NCBI RefSeq assembly: GCF_026344035.1
Contig: NZ_JAPKND010000005.1
Location: 62,001 to 126,000 of the forward strand
DNA from: Alcaligenes endophyticus
GTDB lineage: Bacteria > Pseudomonadota > Gammaproteobacteria > Burkholderiales > Burkholderiaceae_B
Reading direction: 5' to 3'
Length of the DNA stretch: 64,000 bases
Positions 43,361 to 53,753 of the stretch are shown in pieces (within the stretch, counting starts at the first letter, position 1; each line of letters opens with the position of its first letter). The notes beneath the pieces were generated by a model. It ran no database searches, was not told where the DNA came from, and saw nothing but the letters and a program-made list of their open reading frames with translations. Both the position numbers and the translations under genes were made by a program.

Positions 43361-44110
43361 ATGTCTTTAATGCGTGAAATGCTGGAAGCTGGTGTGCACT
43401 TCGGTCACCAGACTCGTTACTGGAATCCAAAAATGGCTCCTTTCATTTTTGGTCAGCGTAACAATATTCATATTATCAACCTCGAAAAAACAGTTGTTCA
43501 GTACGAAGAGTCCATGAAGTTCGTACGTCAATTGGCGGCTCGTGGTGGCAAGATTTTATTCGTTGGTACTAAGCGCGCTGCTCGCGAACTAGTGGCTGCT
43601 GAAGCCGAGCGTTGCGGTATGCCTTACGTCGACAGCCGTTGGTTGGGCGGTATGATGACCAACTTCAAAACAGTCAAAAGCTCCATCAAGCGTTTGAAAG
43701 AAATGGAAGCTCAAGCAGCCGAAGGCCGCACCGAGACCATGACTAAAAAAGAAGCTTTGATGTTCGAACGTGAGCTGGAGAAACTGAATAAATCCATCGG
43801 CGGTATCAAGGATATGAACAATTTGCCTGACGCATTGTTCATTATTGACGTGGGTTACCACAAAATTGCTGTGGCCGAAGCACGTACGCTGGGTATCCCA
43901 GTGGTGGCAGTGGTGGATACTAACCACTCTCCAGAAGGTTTGGACTACGTTATTCCTGGTAACGATGACTCGGCTAAGGCTATCGCACTGTACGCCCGCG
44001 GCGTCGCGGATGCAGTATTGGCTGGACGTGAGCAGAACTTGAACGGTTTGGTGGAAGAAATCGCTGCTGATGAAGAGTTCATCGAAGTAAACGCTGAAGT
44101 ACAAGAGTAA
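43361..44110 (+). CDS. rpsB: 30S ribosomal protein S2
   Basis: S2 binds the back of the 30S head-body junction and is required for S1 assembly. ATG 43361 follows GGAG by six bases and gives 249 residues, starting [20 protein letters not shown]; the frame from 43271 extends into the leader. Family signatures are [35 protein letters not shown] and [20 protein letters not shown]. An acidic C-terminus ([18 protein letters not shown]) is common in betaproteobacteria. It starts the rpsB-tsf-pyrH-frr run; the gene is probably autoregulated through its leader. Confidence 0.98.
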   Translation: MSLMREMLEAGVHFGHQTRYWNPKMAPFIFGQRNNIHIINLEKTVVQYEESMKFVRQLAARGGKILFVGTKRAARELVAAEAERCGMPYVDSRWLGGMMTNFKTVKSSIKRLKEMEAQAAEGRTETMTKKEALMFERELEKLNKSIGGIKDMNNLPDALFIIDVGYHKIAVAEARTLGIPVVAVVDTNHSPEGLDYVIPGNDDSAKAIALYARGVADAVLAGREQNLNGLVEEIAADEEFIEVNAEVQE

Positions 44111-44119
44111 GTTCGGCGC

Positions 44120-44146
44120 GTCTACGTATGTATGTCATACGTAGAC
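44120..44146 (+). repeat. perfect 11-bp hairpin between rpsB and tsf
   Basis: GTCTACGTATG (44120-44130) and CATACGTAGAC (44136-44146) are exact complements with a five-base loop. It lies 10 bases after the rpsB stop. There is no T-run directly after, so it may be a partial terminator or RNase processing/stability site setting the S2 to EF-Ts ratio. Confidence 0.75.
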
Positions 44147-44167
44147 TCTATACTGGTATTTTGAAAG

Positions 44168-44185
44168 CCCCGGTTTGCGCCGGGG
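44168..44185 (+). repeat. GC-rich hairpin just upstream of tsf
   Basis: CCCCGG (44168-44173) and CCGGGG (44180-44185) form a perfect 6-bp stem, 17 bases before the tsf ribosome site. It is the second of two tandem hairpins in the rpsB-tsf spacer. Confidence 0.6.
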
Positions 44186-44211
44186 TAAATTCTACAGATT
44201 TGGAGAAAACC

Positions 44212-45090
44212 GTGGCTCAAATCACCGCATCTATGGTTAAGGAACTGCGCGAGAAAACTGACGCGCCCATGATGGAATGCAAAAAAGCATTGACAGAAGC
44301 TGACGGCGATATGGCTCGTGCAGAAGAGCTGTTACGCGTCAAGCTGGGTAGTAAAGCCAGCAAGGCCGCTAGTCGTGTAACCGCTGAGGGCCTAGTTACT
44401 GTTTACATCAGCGAAGATGCTAAAACCGGTACGGTTGTTGAAGTGAACTGCGAAACTGACTTCGTTGCAAAAAACGAAGACTTCATTGGTTTCTTGAACG
44501 ACGTTGCTAGGCTGATTACCGAGCACAATCCTGCGGATGTGGCGGCTTTGGCTGACTTGCCGTTGGCTGACGGCACGGTTGAGTCAGTACGCACTGCGTT
44601 GGTAGGTAAAATTGGTGAAAACATCACCGTACGTCGTTTTCAACGTTACAGCACAGACAATAACCTGGCCAGCTACGTACACGGCGGCAAAATGGGTGTC
44701 ATCGTTGACTTTAACGGTGCCGACGAAGTGGGTAAGGATTTGGCTATGCACATTGCTGCAACTCGTCCTAAGGCACTGGATGCTGATGGCGTGGATGCCG
44801 CGGATATCGAAACCGAGCGCTCCGTTGCTGCACAGAAAGCCGCTGAGTCGGGTAAGCCTGCTGATATCGTCACCAAAATGGTTGAAGGTGCAGTAAGCAA
44901 ATTTTTGAAAGAAGTAACCTTGCTGTCTCAGCCTTTCGTTAAAAACGATAAGCAAACGGTACAGCAAATGTTGACAGAAAATAAAGCTGATATCACAGCT
45001 TTCACCTTGTTTGTGGTAGGTGAAGGTATCGAGAAACGCACTGACGACTTCGCTGCTGAAGTTGCCGCCGCCGTTTCCGGTCAGGCATAA
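44212..45090 (+). CDS. tsf: elongation factor Ts
   Basis: EF-Ts is the guanine-nucleotide exchange factor of EF-Tu. I set the start at GTG 44212, with TGGAG six bases before it, giving 292 residues ([20 protein letters not shown]); the ORF upstream from 44128 crosses the hairpins and is not translated. The N-terminal UBA-like domain [20 protein letters not shown] and the EF-Ts signature [20 protein letters not shown] are complete. A GTG start with a strong ribosome site is a small oddity. Confidence 0.96.
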   Translation: MAQITASMVKELREKTDAPMMECKKALTEADGDMARAEELLRVKLGSKASKAASRVTAEGLVTVYISEDAKTGTVVEVNCETDFVAKNEDFIGFLNDVARLITEHNPADVAALADLPLADGTVESVRTALVGKIGENITVRRFQRYSTDNNLASYVHGGKMGVIVDFNGADEVGKDLAMHIAATRPKALDADGVDAADIETERSVAAQKAAESGKPADIVTKMVEGAVSKFLKEVTLLSQPFVKNDKQTVQQMLTENKADITAFTLFVVGEGIEKRTDDFAAEVAAAVSGQA

Positions 45091-45105
45091 TCGCTTTTTT
45101 ATAAA

Positions 45106-45902
<797 letters not shown>

Positions 45903-45920
45903 TAAAAGGAATCTAGTATC

Positions 45921-46481
45921 ATGAGTTTGTCTGAAATAAAACAATCGACTGACACTCGTATGCAGAAAACGATTGAGGCATTGAAACTAAACCTGTCGAA
46001 AATCCGTACGGGACGCGCGAACGCGGGCTTGCTTGATCATATACAGGTGGAGTACTACGGTTCACCAGTTCCTATTGCTCAGGTAGCCAATATATCCGTT
46101 CTAGATGCCCGTACATTAAACGTACAAGTGTGGGAAAAAAACTTAGCTAGTACGGTAGAGAAAGCAATTCGTGATAGTGACTTAGGCTTGAACCCTATTG
46201 CGATGGGTGAAAGCATTCGCGTACCGATGCCTGCGTTAACCGAAGAGCGTCGTCGCGACCTTACGAAAGTAGTGCGCGTAGAGGGTGAAGACGCTAAGGT
46301 GGCCATTCGGAACTTGCGTCGAGACGCGAACGACACCGCGAAGCGGCTCTTGAAAGACAAGGAAATCTCCGAAGACGATGATCGCCGTAGTCAAGATGAA
46401 GTGCAAAAGCTAACCGATAAATATGTCGCCGAGATCGATAAGCTGGTTGCACAGAAAGAAGCCGAGGTCATGACGGTTTGA
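45921..46481 (+). CDS. frr: ribosome recycling factor
   Basis: RRF splits post-termination ribosomes with EF-G. The 186-residue protein has [34 protein letters not shown]-like [16 protein letters not shown] and [20 protein letters not shown], and a helical C-terminal half. AAAGGA precedes the ATG. Normal length (185). Confidence 0.98.
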   Translation: MSLSEIKQSTDTRMQKTIEALKLNLSKIRTGRANAGLLDHIQVEYYGSPVPIAQVANISVLDARTLNVQVWEKNLASTVEKAIRDSDLGLNPIAMGESIRVPMPALTEERRRDLTKVVRVEGEDAKVAIRNLRRDANDTAKRLLKDKEISEDDDRRSQDEVQKLTDKYVAEIDKLVAQKEAEVMTV

Positions 46482-46509
46482 TCACTTGGCATACACAGGT
46501 GGGCAGGTA

Positions 46510-47265
46510 ATGCAAAGCAGTTCGACACAAATAATTCCAACATCGGGTTCAGTACCTACTCACCTGGCCATCGTAATGGACGGCAATGGCAGATGGGCCA
46601 CCAAACGTCATTTGCCGCGTACAGCGGGCCATTTGCGCGGCGTACAGTCTGTGCGCCGTATTATCGAGGCCTGCGCTGAGCTAGGGGTTTCTTACCTGAC
46701 TTTGTTTGCATTTAGCTCGGAAAATTGGCGCAGACCAGCAGACGAAGTCTCGATGTTGATGCGACTGTTTATGAAGTCGTTGCGCAAAGAGATGAAAAAC
46801 CTAAGCGAACGCGGAGTATGTTTGCGCGTAGTGGGTGAACTGACGGCGTTTAATGCGGAGCTGCAAGAACTAATAGCTGAAGCAGAGGCGCATACGGCTG
46901 GAAATAAAGTCTTGACGCTTACCATTGCGGCCAATTATGGCGGGCGCTGGGATATTTTGCAGGCGACTCGCCGCATGCTTGCGGCGCATCCAGAGTTATC
47001 GGCGCAGCCTGATCTTATTAACGAAGCTAGTTTAGCTCCTTATTTAGCCATGGCGTATGCGCCCGAGCCAGATTTGTTTATTCGTACAGGCGGAGAGCAA
47101 CGCATTTCCAATTTTTTAATCTGGCAAATGGCGTATACCGAATTGTATTTTACTGATACGTATTGGCCAGACTTCGACTCTGCGGCGTTGGAGCAAGCTT
47201 TTGAGTGGTACAAGGGCCGTGAACGTCGATTCGGGCGCACCAGTGCGCAACTTAAACAGGCTTGA
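46510..47265 (+). CDS. uppS: undecaprenyl diphosphate synthase
   Basis: UppS makes C55 undecaprenyl-PP from farnesyl-PP and isopentenyl-PP, the lipid carrier for cell wall and O-antigen. ATG 46510 follows AGGTGG and gives 251 residues; a TTG at 46486 in frame is not needed. Signatures are [20 protein letters not shown] with the catalytic Asp, [18 protein letters not shown], and [20 protein letters not shown]. It is followed by cdsA 18 bases later. Confidence 0.96.
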   Translation: MQSSSTQIIPTSGSVPTHLAIVMDGNGRWATKRHLPRTAGHLRGVQSVRRIIEACAELGVSYLTLFAFSSENWRRPADEVSMLMRLFMKSLRKEMKNLSERGVCLRVVGELTAFNAELQELIAEAEAHTAGNKVLTLTIAANYGGRWDILQATRRMLAAHPELSAQPDLINEASLAPYLAMAYAPEPDLFIRTGGEQRISNFLIWQMAYTELYFTDTYWPDFDSAALEQAFEWYKGRERRFGRTSAQLKQA

Positions 47266-47283
47266 ATCTGTTAGGGGGTTGTT

Positions 47284-48147
47284 ATGCTAAAACAGCGCAT
47301 TATTACTGCTGTCGTGCTGTTGTTGGTTCTGGGTGCAGCCATGCTAGCCCCCTCAAGTTGGCCCTTGTTGCTGATATTACTGTTAGCCAGTAGCTTGGCC
47401 AGTTGGGAGTGGCTGCGCTTAACATTACCAGCAAGCCAACGTGCTTTGGCGCCCTATCTAGCGGTTGTGTTAGCGGCGCTGTTGCTCTGGCTCAGTTACG
47501 CAAGTTTTAGTGCTACACCGTCCTCTGAGTCGCAAGCTATCTTGCAACTGATATATGTTTATATCAGTCCGCTGGTTATTCTTTTTTGGTTGCTCTACGT
47601 TCCACATCTGATTCGCCAAGCGCAAGTTCAACAAATTCAGCAAAGTGTTGTCCTAAGTGCCATGGGCATACTGGCTCCCTTAGTTACCTGGGCGGCATTA
47701 GTGCAGATGTGGCTAAGTCGCGGCTTGTTATATGTGTTAAGCGTGTTGGTACTTATTTGGGTGGCTGATATCACCGCCTATTTTGTTGGGCGCGCTTTTG
47801 GCAAAGCTAAGTTGGCCCCTCGTGTTAGTCCGGGTAAAACGTGGGCGGGGGCATTGGGCGGGGTGCTGGGAGCGTGTTTGTGGGTGGCTCTGAGTACTAT
47901 CTGGCCTAACACCCTAGGAACTGTTCTATATCAACAATGGTCTGCGGTAGGAATGGTGCTAATTGCTGCGGTATTAGCCGCTTTGTCTATCATGGGTGAC
48001 CTGTTTGAGTCCTTATTAAAACGCCGTGCTGGAGTCAAAGACTCAAGTCAGTTATTGCCTGGGCACGGTGGTGTCTATGATCGCATTGACGCTTTATTGC
48101 CGGTCGCTCCCTTAGCCATGTTGCTGGGTGGTCAAGTTGGCTTGTAG
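47284..48147 (+). CDS. cdsA: phosphatidate cytidylyltransferase
   Basis: CdsA makes CDP-diacylglycerol from phosphatidate and CTP, the branch point for phospholipids. The 287-residue membrane protein has about eight hydrophobic segments and the C-terminal signature SPGKTWAGALGGVLGA followed by LSIMGDLFESLLKRRAGVKD and LLPGHGGVYDRIDALLPVAP. AGGGGG precedes the ATG by five bases. Confidence 0.96.
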   Translation: MLKQRIITAVVLLLVLGAAMLAPSSWPLLLILLLASSLASWEWLRLTLPASQRALAPYLAVVLAALLLWLSYASFSATPSSESQAILQLIYVYISPLVILFWLLYVPHLIRQAQVQQIQQSVVLSAMGILAPLVTWAALVQMWLSRGLLYVLSVLVLIWVADITAYFVGRAFGKAKLAPRVSPGKTWAGALGGVLGACLWVALSTIWPNTLGTVLYQQWSAVGMVLIAAVLAALSIMGDLFESLLKRRAGVKDSSQLLPGHGGVYDRIDALLPVAPLAMLLGGQVGL

Positions 48148-48180
48148 TGTGGGCTGGGTCTATTGCTTAGGGTGTCAGAA

Positions 48181-49380
48181 ATGAGTTTTCAACAAGTTTG
48201 CGTGCTAGGTTCTACCGGCTCCATAGGGGTAAGCACTCTGGATGTCATTGCTCGGCACCCAGACCGTATGGCCGTTTACGCACTGTCGGCATACAGTCGT
48301 ATGCAAAAGCTTGCTGAACAGGCCATGGCTTGTGCGCCTAAAGTGGTGGTGGTGCCAGATTCCGCTGCACGTGAGCGTTTTGTCCAAGCTTGGTCATCCA
48401 GTGCGCCGTGTGCCATGCCTGAAGTGCGTGTGGGGGCAAAAGCCCTAGAGGAAACCGTTGCCGACGCCCAAGTGACTACGGTGATGGCCGCCATTATTGG
48501 TGCCGCCGGTATGCCCGCAGCACTCGCTGCGGCGCGGGCAGGCAAGCGTATTTTGTTGGCCAATAAAGAGGCTCTGGTGGCAGCGGGTAGCTTATTTATT
48601 GAGGTGGCCAAACAGGGTGGGGCGGAACTACTACCCATCGACTCCGAGCATAGTGCTATTTTTCAGTGCTTAGACCAGCATCATAAATCCGTGCCAGGTA
48701 ATCCGTTAGCCAACGATGTACGCCGTTTGATAATTACCGCTTCCGGTGGCCCTTTTCGCCAAACACCGTTGCTTGAATTGCCGCAGGTCAGTCCTGAGCA
48801 AGCTTGTGCTCATCCTAACTGGTCCATGGGCCGTAAAATTTCTGTTGATTCAGCCACGATGTTGAATAAGGGCTTAGAGGTCATCGAAGCGTACTGGCTT
48901 TTCTCGGTGCCTATAGAAAAAATAGACGTAGTGGTACACCCTCAAAGCGTTATTCATTCTATGGTGGAATACATAGACGGCTCCGTGATGGCGCAATTGG
49001 GACAGCCAGACATGCGCACTGCTATCGCTTACGGATTAGGTTTTCCCGAGCGTATAGACAGCGGTGTGGGGCTGTTGGATTTGGCTAGTATGGGACGCTT
49101 AGATTTCGAGGCTCCCGATTTACAACGTTTTCCGTGTTTGCGCTTGGCCTTTGATGCGTTGCGATCAGGGCAGGCAGCTTGTGTTAGCTTAAATGCCGCC
49201 AATGAAATTGCTGTAGAGCGTTTCCTAAATCGTCAGGTTAGCTATACTCAAATACCGCAAATCATAGAACATACCCTCGACAGGCTACAACGGTGCAGCG
49301 ACGCGGCATTAAATAGCCTCGACGCTATTTTAGCTCTCGATCAAGACGCGCGTCGTGTGGCCGCGGATTTCTGCCGCTAG
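48181..49380 (+). CDS. dxr: 1-deoxy-D-xylulose 5-phosphate reductoisomerase
   Basis: Dxr converts DXP to 2-C-methylerythritol 4-phosphate with NADPH, the first committed MEP-pathway step. ATG 48181 ([20 protein letters not shown]) follows AGGG by eight bases and gives 399 residues; an in-frame TTG at 48163 is less likely. Motifs are [15 protein letters not shown] (NADPH), [26 protein letters not shown] with the metal Asp and Glu, and [13 protein letters not shown]. The same pathway feeds uppS above and pdxJ at 14772. Confidence 0.97.
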   Translation: MSFQQVCVLGSTGSIGVSTLDVIARHPDRMAVYALSAYSRMQKLAEQAMACAPKVVVVPDSAARERFVQAWSSSAPCAMPEVRVGAKALEETVADAQVTTVMAAIIGAAGMPAALAAARAGKRILLANKEALVAAGSLFIEVAKQGGAELLPIDSEHSAIFQCLDQHHKSVPGNPLANDVRRLIITASGGPFRQTPLLELPQVSPEQACAHPNWSMGRKISVDSATMLNKGLEVIEAYWLFSVPIEKIDVVVHPQSVIHSMVEYIDGSVMAQLGQPDMRTAIAYGLGFPERIDSGVGLLDLASMGRLDFEAPDLQRFPCLRLAFDALRSGQAACVSLNAANEIAVERFLNRQVSYTQIPQIIEHTLDRLQRCSDAALNSLDAILALDQDARRVAADFCR

Positions 49381-49401
49381 TTTTTTGGATATTACCTATA
49401 A

Positions 49402-50736
49402 ATGCTCATCAGCTTGCTCGCTTTCATAGTAGCTATTGGGGTCGTTGTCACCCTGCATGAATTGGGGCATTACCTCGCCGCTCGCGCTTGCGGAGTGCAC
49501 GTGGAGAAATTCTCCTTTGGTTTTGGGCAATCTTTATTGCGACGCTATGATAAGCGAGGCACTGAATGGGCGATTTCTGCCATTCCCTTAGGCGGCTATG
49601 TACGCATGCGCGACACGGCTTGGCCGGGGGCTTCTCAAGCAGAGCAAGCCAGCTGCTTTGAGAATAAATCGTTGCTACAACGCGCTTTTATCGTTTTTGC
49701 CGGTCCTCTAGCTAATTTCTTACTGGCTGTTTTCTTTTTCGCCTGGATAGGTATGCTGGGTATTACCATGCCCGCAGCGCTACTGGGTACCCCCGACGCC
49801 CAAAGCCCTGCCGCGCTGGCGGGTGTGCAGCAGGGCGACCGTCTCTTGGCTATCGACGGTAAGGGAATAGATAGTTGGGGCGATGTACGCTGGCAGTTGC
49901 TCGAGGTGTTGCCCAAAGGTGGAGATATATCGTTACAGATAGAGACCGCACAAGGTGATCGAGTCGAGCGCAACTTGTATTTGCCTCCTAATGCACTGAA
50001 CCCTGACCATACTACTGACCCTCTAGAGAGTACAGGCCTAACACTGGCGCAGCCTAAAACAGTGGTTGAAAAGGTATTGAGCGGAGCCGGTGAGCGAGCA
50101 GGCTTGCAGGCCGGAGATGTGATTGTTCAGGCTGGCGAGTTGCATCATCCCAGCGCTAATAGTTTTATTCAATTAGTGCAACAATCTGCCGATCAGCCAT
50201 TTATGCTTCAGGTATTAAGAGGGGGGCAAATATTATCTTTGCAGATTCAGCCTGATGCAGTCCTTAATGATCAATCGCAGGCAATGGGAAAGATTGCCGT
50301 GGTGGTGCGGCCCGACTATGAGTTGCGACAAGTCAATTACGGTTTAGTAGGTAGCGTAAAATATGGAATACAACGCACCTACGAAACAGTCAAGCTTTTA
50401 GCTAAAATGATGTTCTACTTGGTGAGCGGCGATGTTTCAACAAAAAATTTGTCGGGCCCCATCGGTATAGCGGACCAAGCTGGCCAAACAGCAAAAATTG
50501 GTTTGGTCGCCTATTTAAGTTTTATTGCTATGATTAACGTTAGTATGGGTATATTGAATTTATTACCTATACCTATGTTAGATGGCGGTCATCTGCTGTA
50601 CTATGCCATCGAAGCAGTGCGTGGTCGACCACTTTCCCTAGCGTGGCAGATGGCTACACGCCGGCTAGGATTCGTTATACTAGCTGCTTTAACCGTATTT
50701 GCTCTATTTAATGATGTCACACGCCTTTTCAGTTAA
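49402..50736 (+). CDS. rseP: RIP metalloprotease RseP
   Basis: RseP is the inner-membrane site-2 protease that cuts anti-sigma factors such as RseA in the sigma-E envelope stress pathway. The 444-residue protein has the zinc motif HELGH in VVTLHELGHYLAARACGVH (first helix), two PDZ domains in the periplasmic part (about residues 120-290), and the third-helix motif NLLPIPMLDGGHLLYY. It sits directly before bamA, as usual. The stress link fits its outer-membrane-assembly neighbours. Confidence 0.96.
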   Translation: MLISLLAFIVAIGVVVTLHELGHYLAARACGVHVEKFSFGFGQSLLRRYDKRGTEWAISAIPLGGYVRMRDTAWPGASQAEQASCFENKSLLQRAFIVFAGPLANFLLAVFFFAWIGMLGITMPAALLGTPDAQSPAALAGVQQGDRLLAIDGKGIDSWGDVRWQLLEVLPKGGDISLQIETAQGDRVERNLYLPPNALNPDHTTDPLESTGLTLAQPKTVVEKVLSGAGERAGLQAGDVIVQAGELHHPSANSFIQLVQQSADQPFMLQVLRGGQILSLQIQPDAVLNDQSQAMGKIAVVVRPDYELRQVNYGLVGSVKYGIQRTYETVKLLAKMMFYLVSGDVSTKNLSGPIGIADQAGQTAKIGLVAYLSFIAMINVSMGILNLLPIPMLDGGHLLYYAIEAVRGRPLSLAWQMATRRLGFVILAALTVFALFNDVTRLFS

Positions 50737-50788
50737 GAGCGAGTGCCGTAAAATCTACAAACTTTTGACCGACCAAGGATTCTCCAGG

Positions 50789-53128
50789 ATGTCGTTAAGC
50801 CGGAAACCCAAGTTTGCATTGCGTACCTTGCCTTTTTTGCTGGCAAGTCTGTTAGCGCCTGCCTTAGCAAGTGCTTTTTCGCCTTTTGTTGTGCGCGACA
50901 TCCAAGTAAACGGGATACAGCGGGTAGACCCCGGTGCCGTATTCACCTCCTTACCCGTTAAGGTGGGCGAAGAATTCTCCGAAGAACAGGCAGCCGCCGC
51001 AATTCAGCGTTTATATTCCACCGGTTTTTTTAGCGACGTTCAAATCGACACCGCTGATAATGTTTTGGTGGTGAATGTGGTCGAGCGTCCTACTATCGCA
51101 TCGGTTAGTTTTAATGGTATGCGCGAGTTTGACTCGAAGGCCATTATTAACTCGCTGTCGCAAGTGGGCTTTGGCGAGGGGCGGGTGTTTGATCGTGCCA
51201 TGCTAGAGCGTGCCGAGTTCGAACTCAAACAGCAATACCTATCTAAAGGTAAGTATGGGGTCGAGATTACCTCGGTCATTACGCCCTTGCCGCGGAACCG
51301 CGTAGGGGTAAGCTTCGACATCTTCGAAGGTGACTTAGCGAAGATTAAAGAAATTCGAATTATTGGGAATGAAAGTTTCTCAGAGGGCCGTCTCCAAGAT
51401 GAAATGGAGCTAACGACTTCTGGTTTCATGACTTGGTATACCGGTACAAATAAATACTCACGAGAAAAACTAGAAGGTGATATGGAGCGTATTCGCTCGT
51501 TTTACCTTAATCGTGGTTATTTAGAGTTTTCCTCTGAAGCGCCTCAAGTATCGATTTCGCCCGATCGGAAAGATATATTTATCACCATGACCATACACGA
51601 GGGCGAGCCCTATACCTTAAGTGGTGTTAAGTTAGCCGGTGACTTGTTGGGCTTGAACGAGCAAATAGAGCCTTTGTTAAAACAAAAGGCAGGCGAAACG
51701 TTTTCCTCGGATGCGACCACTGAGACAGTAAAAGCTATTACCGAGTATCTGGGTACCTTAGGCTATGCCTTTGCCAACGTGAATCCTAACCCAGTGCTGG
51801 ATCGTGAAAATCACACTGCTGACTTAACTTTTTATGTCGATCCAGGTCGACGTGTGTATGTGCGCCGCATTGAAGTGGGTGGTAACGTGCGCACGCGTGA
51901 TGAAGTCGTACGTCGCGAAATGCGCCAGCAAGAAGCTGCTTGGTACGATGCCGATAATATCCGCATGTCGCGTGACCGCATTGATCGCTTAGGCTACTTT
52001 AACGAGGTTGACGTCAGCACCTCTCCCGTCCCAGGGTCTCCGGATCAGGTAGACGTGAACGTTAATGTCTCTGAAAAACCTACGGGTATGATTAACCTAG
52101 GTGTGGGTTATGGTTCTACCGATAAGCTTATTTTGTCGGCGGGCTTAAGCCAAGATAATATTTTTGGTAGTGGTAATAGCCTATCTTTGCAACTTAACAC
52201 CAGTAAAATTAATCGTACCGCAGTATTAAGTCACACTAATCCGTTCTGGACTCAAGACGGCATTAGCAAAACCACCTCAATATATTATCGCCGCACTACA
52301 CCCTACGAAGGGGAAGATACTTACGGTGACTATCGTAATACTGCAATTGGTGGGGGCTTTAATTTTGGTGTGCCAATTTCTGAGTATGACCGTGTTTTCA
52401 TGGGCGTTAACGTAGAGCGTAACGAACTCTCTAAGTTAAGCACCTTGTATACTCCGAAAGCCTACCAAGACTATGTTGCTGAATACGGTAAAACGACCAA
52501 TTCCGTCATTTTTAATTTAGGCTGGTCTAAAGATACTCGAGACAGCGCCATTGCTCCAAATCGTGGTTACATGACAAACTTGTCAGGTGACTTATCGACC
52601 ATGGATTTGCGCTACTATATGTTGCATGCGAGCCACCAGCATTATTTCCCCGTCACACGCTCAATTACTTTCGCGGTGAACGGTGCGGTCGATTGGGGTA
52701 AAACGTATGGCAGTAAAAACTTTCCAGTCATTAAAAACGTTTACGCAGGGGGTATTGGGTCGGTAAGGGGCTTCGAAGGGGCTTCGCTTGGGCCTCGCGA
52801 TACACTTACCGGTGACTACTTAGGTGGCTCCCGACGCATGATTGCTAACGCGCAGTTATACTTGCCTTTCCCGGGTGCATCGCGCGACCGCACTTTACGC
52901 TGGTTCTTGTTCTCAGATGCGGGTAAGGTAGACAACAGCAATGGCACCTGCGCACAAGGCCGTAACAATCGGGTCACGGATCCATGCGGTTGGAAGTATT
53001 CAGCCGGTGTGGGGCTATCGTGGGATTCCCCATTAGGACCACTACAACTCTCTTATGGTCGAGCCATGAACGCCAAAGAGGGAGATGATAAGCAAGCCTT
53101 CCAATTTCAAATTGGTACCGCTTTCTGA
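50789..53128 (+). CDS. bamA: outer-membrane protein assembly factor BamA
   Basis: BamA folds and inserts outer-membrane proteins. ATG 50789 (MSLSRKPKFALRTLPFLLAS) gives 779 residues with a signal peptide cleaved after about residue 30 (ALASA-FS), then five POTRA domains (about 32-430, starting FVVRDIQVNGIQRVDPGAVF) and a C-terminal 16-strand barrel. The barrel has the conserved loop-6 motif in GGIGSVRGFEGASLGPRD (VRGF) and ends with Phe (QFQIGTAF), the beta-signal. The longer frame from 50699 overlaps rseP and is not the start. CAAGGA precedes the ATG. Confidence 0.97.
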   Translation: MSLSRKPKFALRTLPFLLASLLAPALASAFSPFVVRDIQVNGIQRVDPGAVFTSLPVKVGEEFSEEQAAAAIQRLYSTGFFSDVQIDTADNVLVVNVVERPTIASVSFNGMREFDSKAIINSLSQVGFGEGRVFDRAMLERAEFELKQQYLSKGKYGVEITSVITPLPRNRVGVSFDIFEGDLAKIKEIRIIGNESFSEGRLQDEMELTTSGFMTWYTGTNKYSREKLEGDMERIRSFYLNRGYLEFSSEAPQVSISPDRKDIFITMTIHEGEPYTLSGVKLAGDLLGLNEQIEPLLKQKAGETFSSDATTETVKAITEYLGTLGYAFANVNPNPVLDRENHTADLTFYVDPGRRVYVRRIEVGGNVRTRDEVVRREMRQQEAAWYDADNIRMSRDRIDRLGYFNEVDVSTSPVPGSPDQVDVNVNVSEKPTGMINLGVGYGSTDKLILSAGLSQDNIFGSGNSLSLQLNTSKINRTAVLSHTNPFWTQDGISKTTSIYYRRTTPYEGEDTYGDYRNTAIGGGFNFGVPISEYDRVFMGVNVERNELSKLSTLYTPKAYQDYVAEYGKTTNSVIFNLGWSKDTRDSAIAPNRGYMTNLSGDLSTMDLRYYMLHASHQHYFPVTRSITFAVNGAVDWGKTYGSKNFPVIKNVYAGGIGSVRGFEGASLGPRDTLTGDYLGGSRRMIANAQLYLPFPGASRDRTLRWFLFSDAGKVDNSNGTCAQGRNNRVTDPCGWKYSAGVGLSWDSPLGPLQLSYGRAMNAKEGDDKQAFQFQIGTAF

Positions 53129-53189
53129 TGTCATGGTTTAATGGCACAATTGATTTATTATGCAGCCTAATTTGCAAGGTATATTTTTC

Positions 53190-53747
53190 ATGAAGTTAAA
53201 CATCACCTCACAACTTAACGCGATTGTTCGTGGTTTGAACCGTGGCAATAGAGCTTTGGTTTTGGCTGCTGCACTTGGAGTGAGCGCCATGGCAGCGTCT
53301 CCAGTGGTTCAAGCGCAATCAACTAAAATTGGCTTTGTGAGCACCGAACGTATACTGCGCGACTCTAAACCTGCTCAGGCCGCGCAGGCAAAAATTGAGT
53401 CGGAATTCAAACGTCGCGACCAAGAGTTGAGCAACCTTGACGATACGTTGCGCAGTCAAGTGCAAAAGTTCGACAAAGATGCCCCTGTTTTGTCTGAAAC
53501 AGATCGTATTAAGCGTCAGCGTCAACTGGCCGACCTCGACTCCGATTTGCAGCGTAAACGTCGCGAATTTCAAGAAGATTTCAATCGTCGCCGTAACGAA
53601 GAGTTTGCTGCCCTAGTTGAAAAAGCTGACGCGGTGATTAAGCAGATTGCTGAGTCACAAGGCTACGACATCATCATTCAAGATGCTGTGACGGTCAGTC
53701 CTCGTGTAGATATCACCGAAGAAGTGCTAAAAGCCTTGGGCGGTTAA
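53190..53747 (+). CDS. skp: OmpH/Skp family periplasmic chaperone
   Basis: Skp holds unfolded outer-membrane proteins for BamA. ATG 53190 gives 185 residues with a signal peptide to about residue 43 (SAMAASPVVQAQ); AAGG lies about ten bases before. The mature part STKIGFVSTERILRDSKPAQ is the trimerisation strand and is followed by a long charged coiled-coil tentacle (KRRDQELSNLDDTLRSQVQK ... KRREFQEDFNRRRNEEF). The upstream ATG at 53160 has no ribosome site and would spoil the signal peptide. Confidence 0.94.
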   Translation: MKLNITSQLNAIVRGLNRGNRALVLAAALGVSAMAASPVVQAQSTKIGFVSTERILRDSKPAQAAQAKIESEFKRRDQELSNLDDTLRSQVQKFDKDAPVLSETDRIKRQRQLADLDSDLQRKRREFQEDFNRRRNEEFAALVEKADAVIKQIAESQGYDIIIQDAVTVSPRVDITEEVLKALGG

Positions 53748-53753
53748 TGTATT

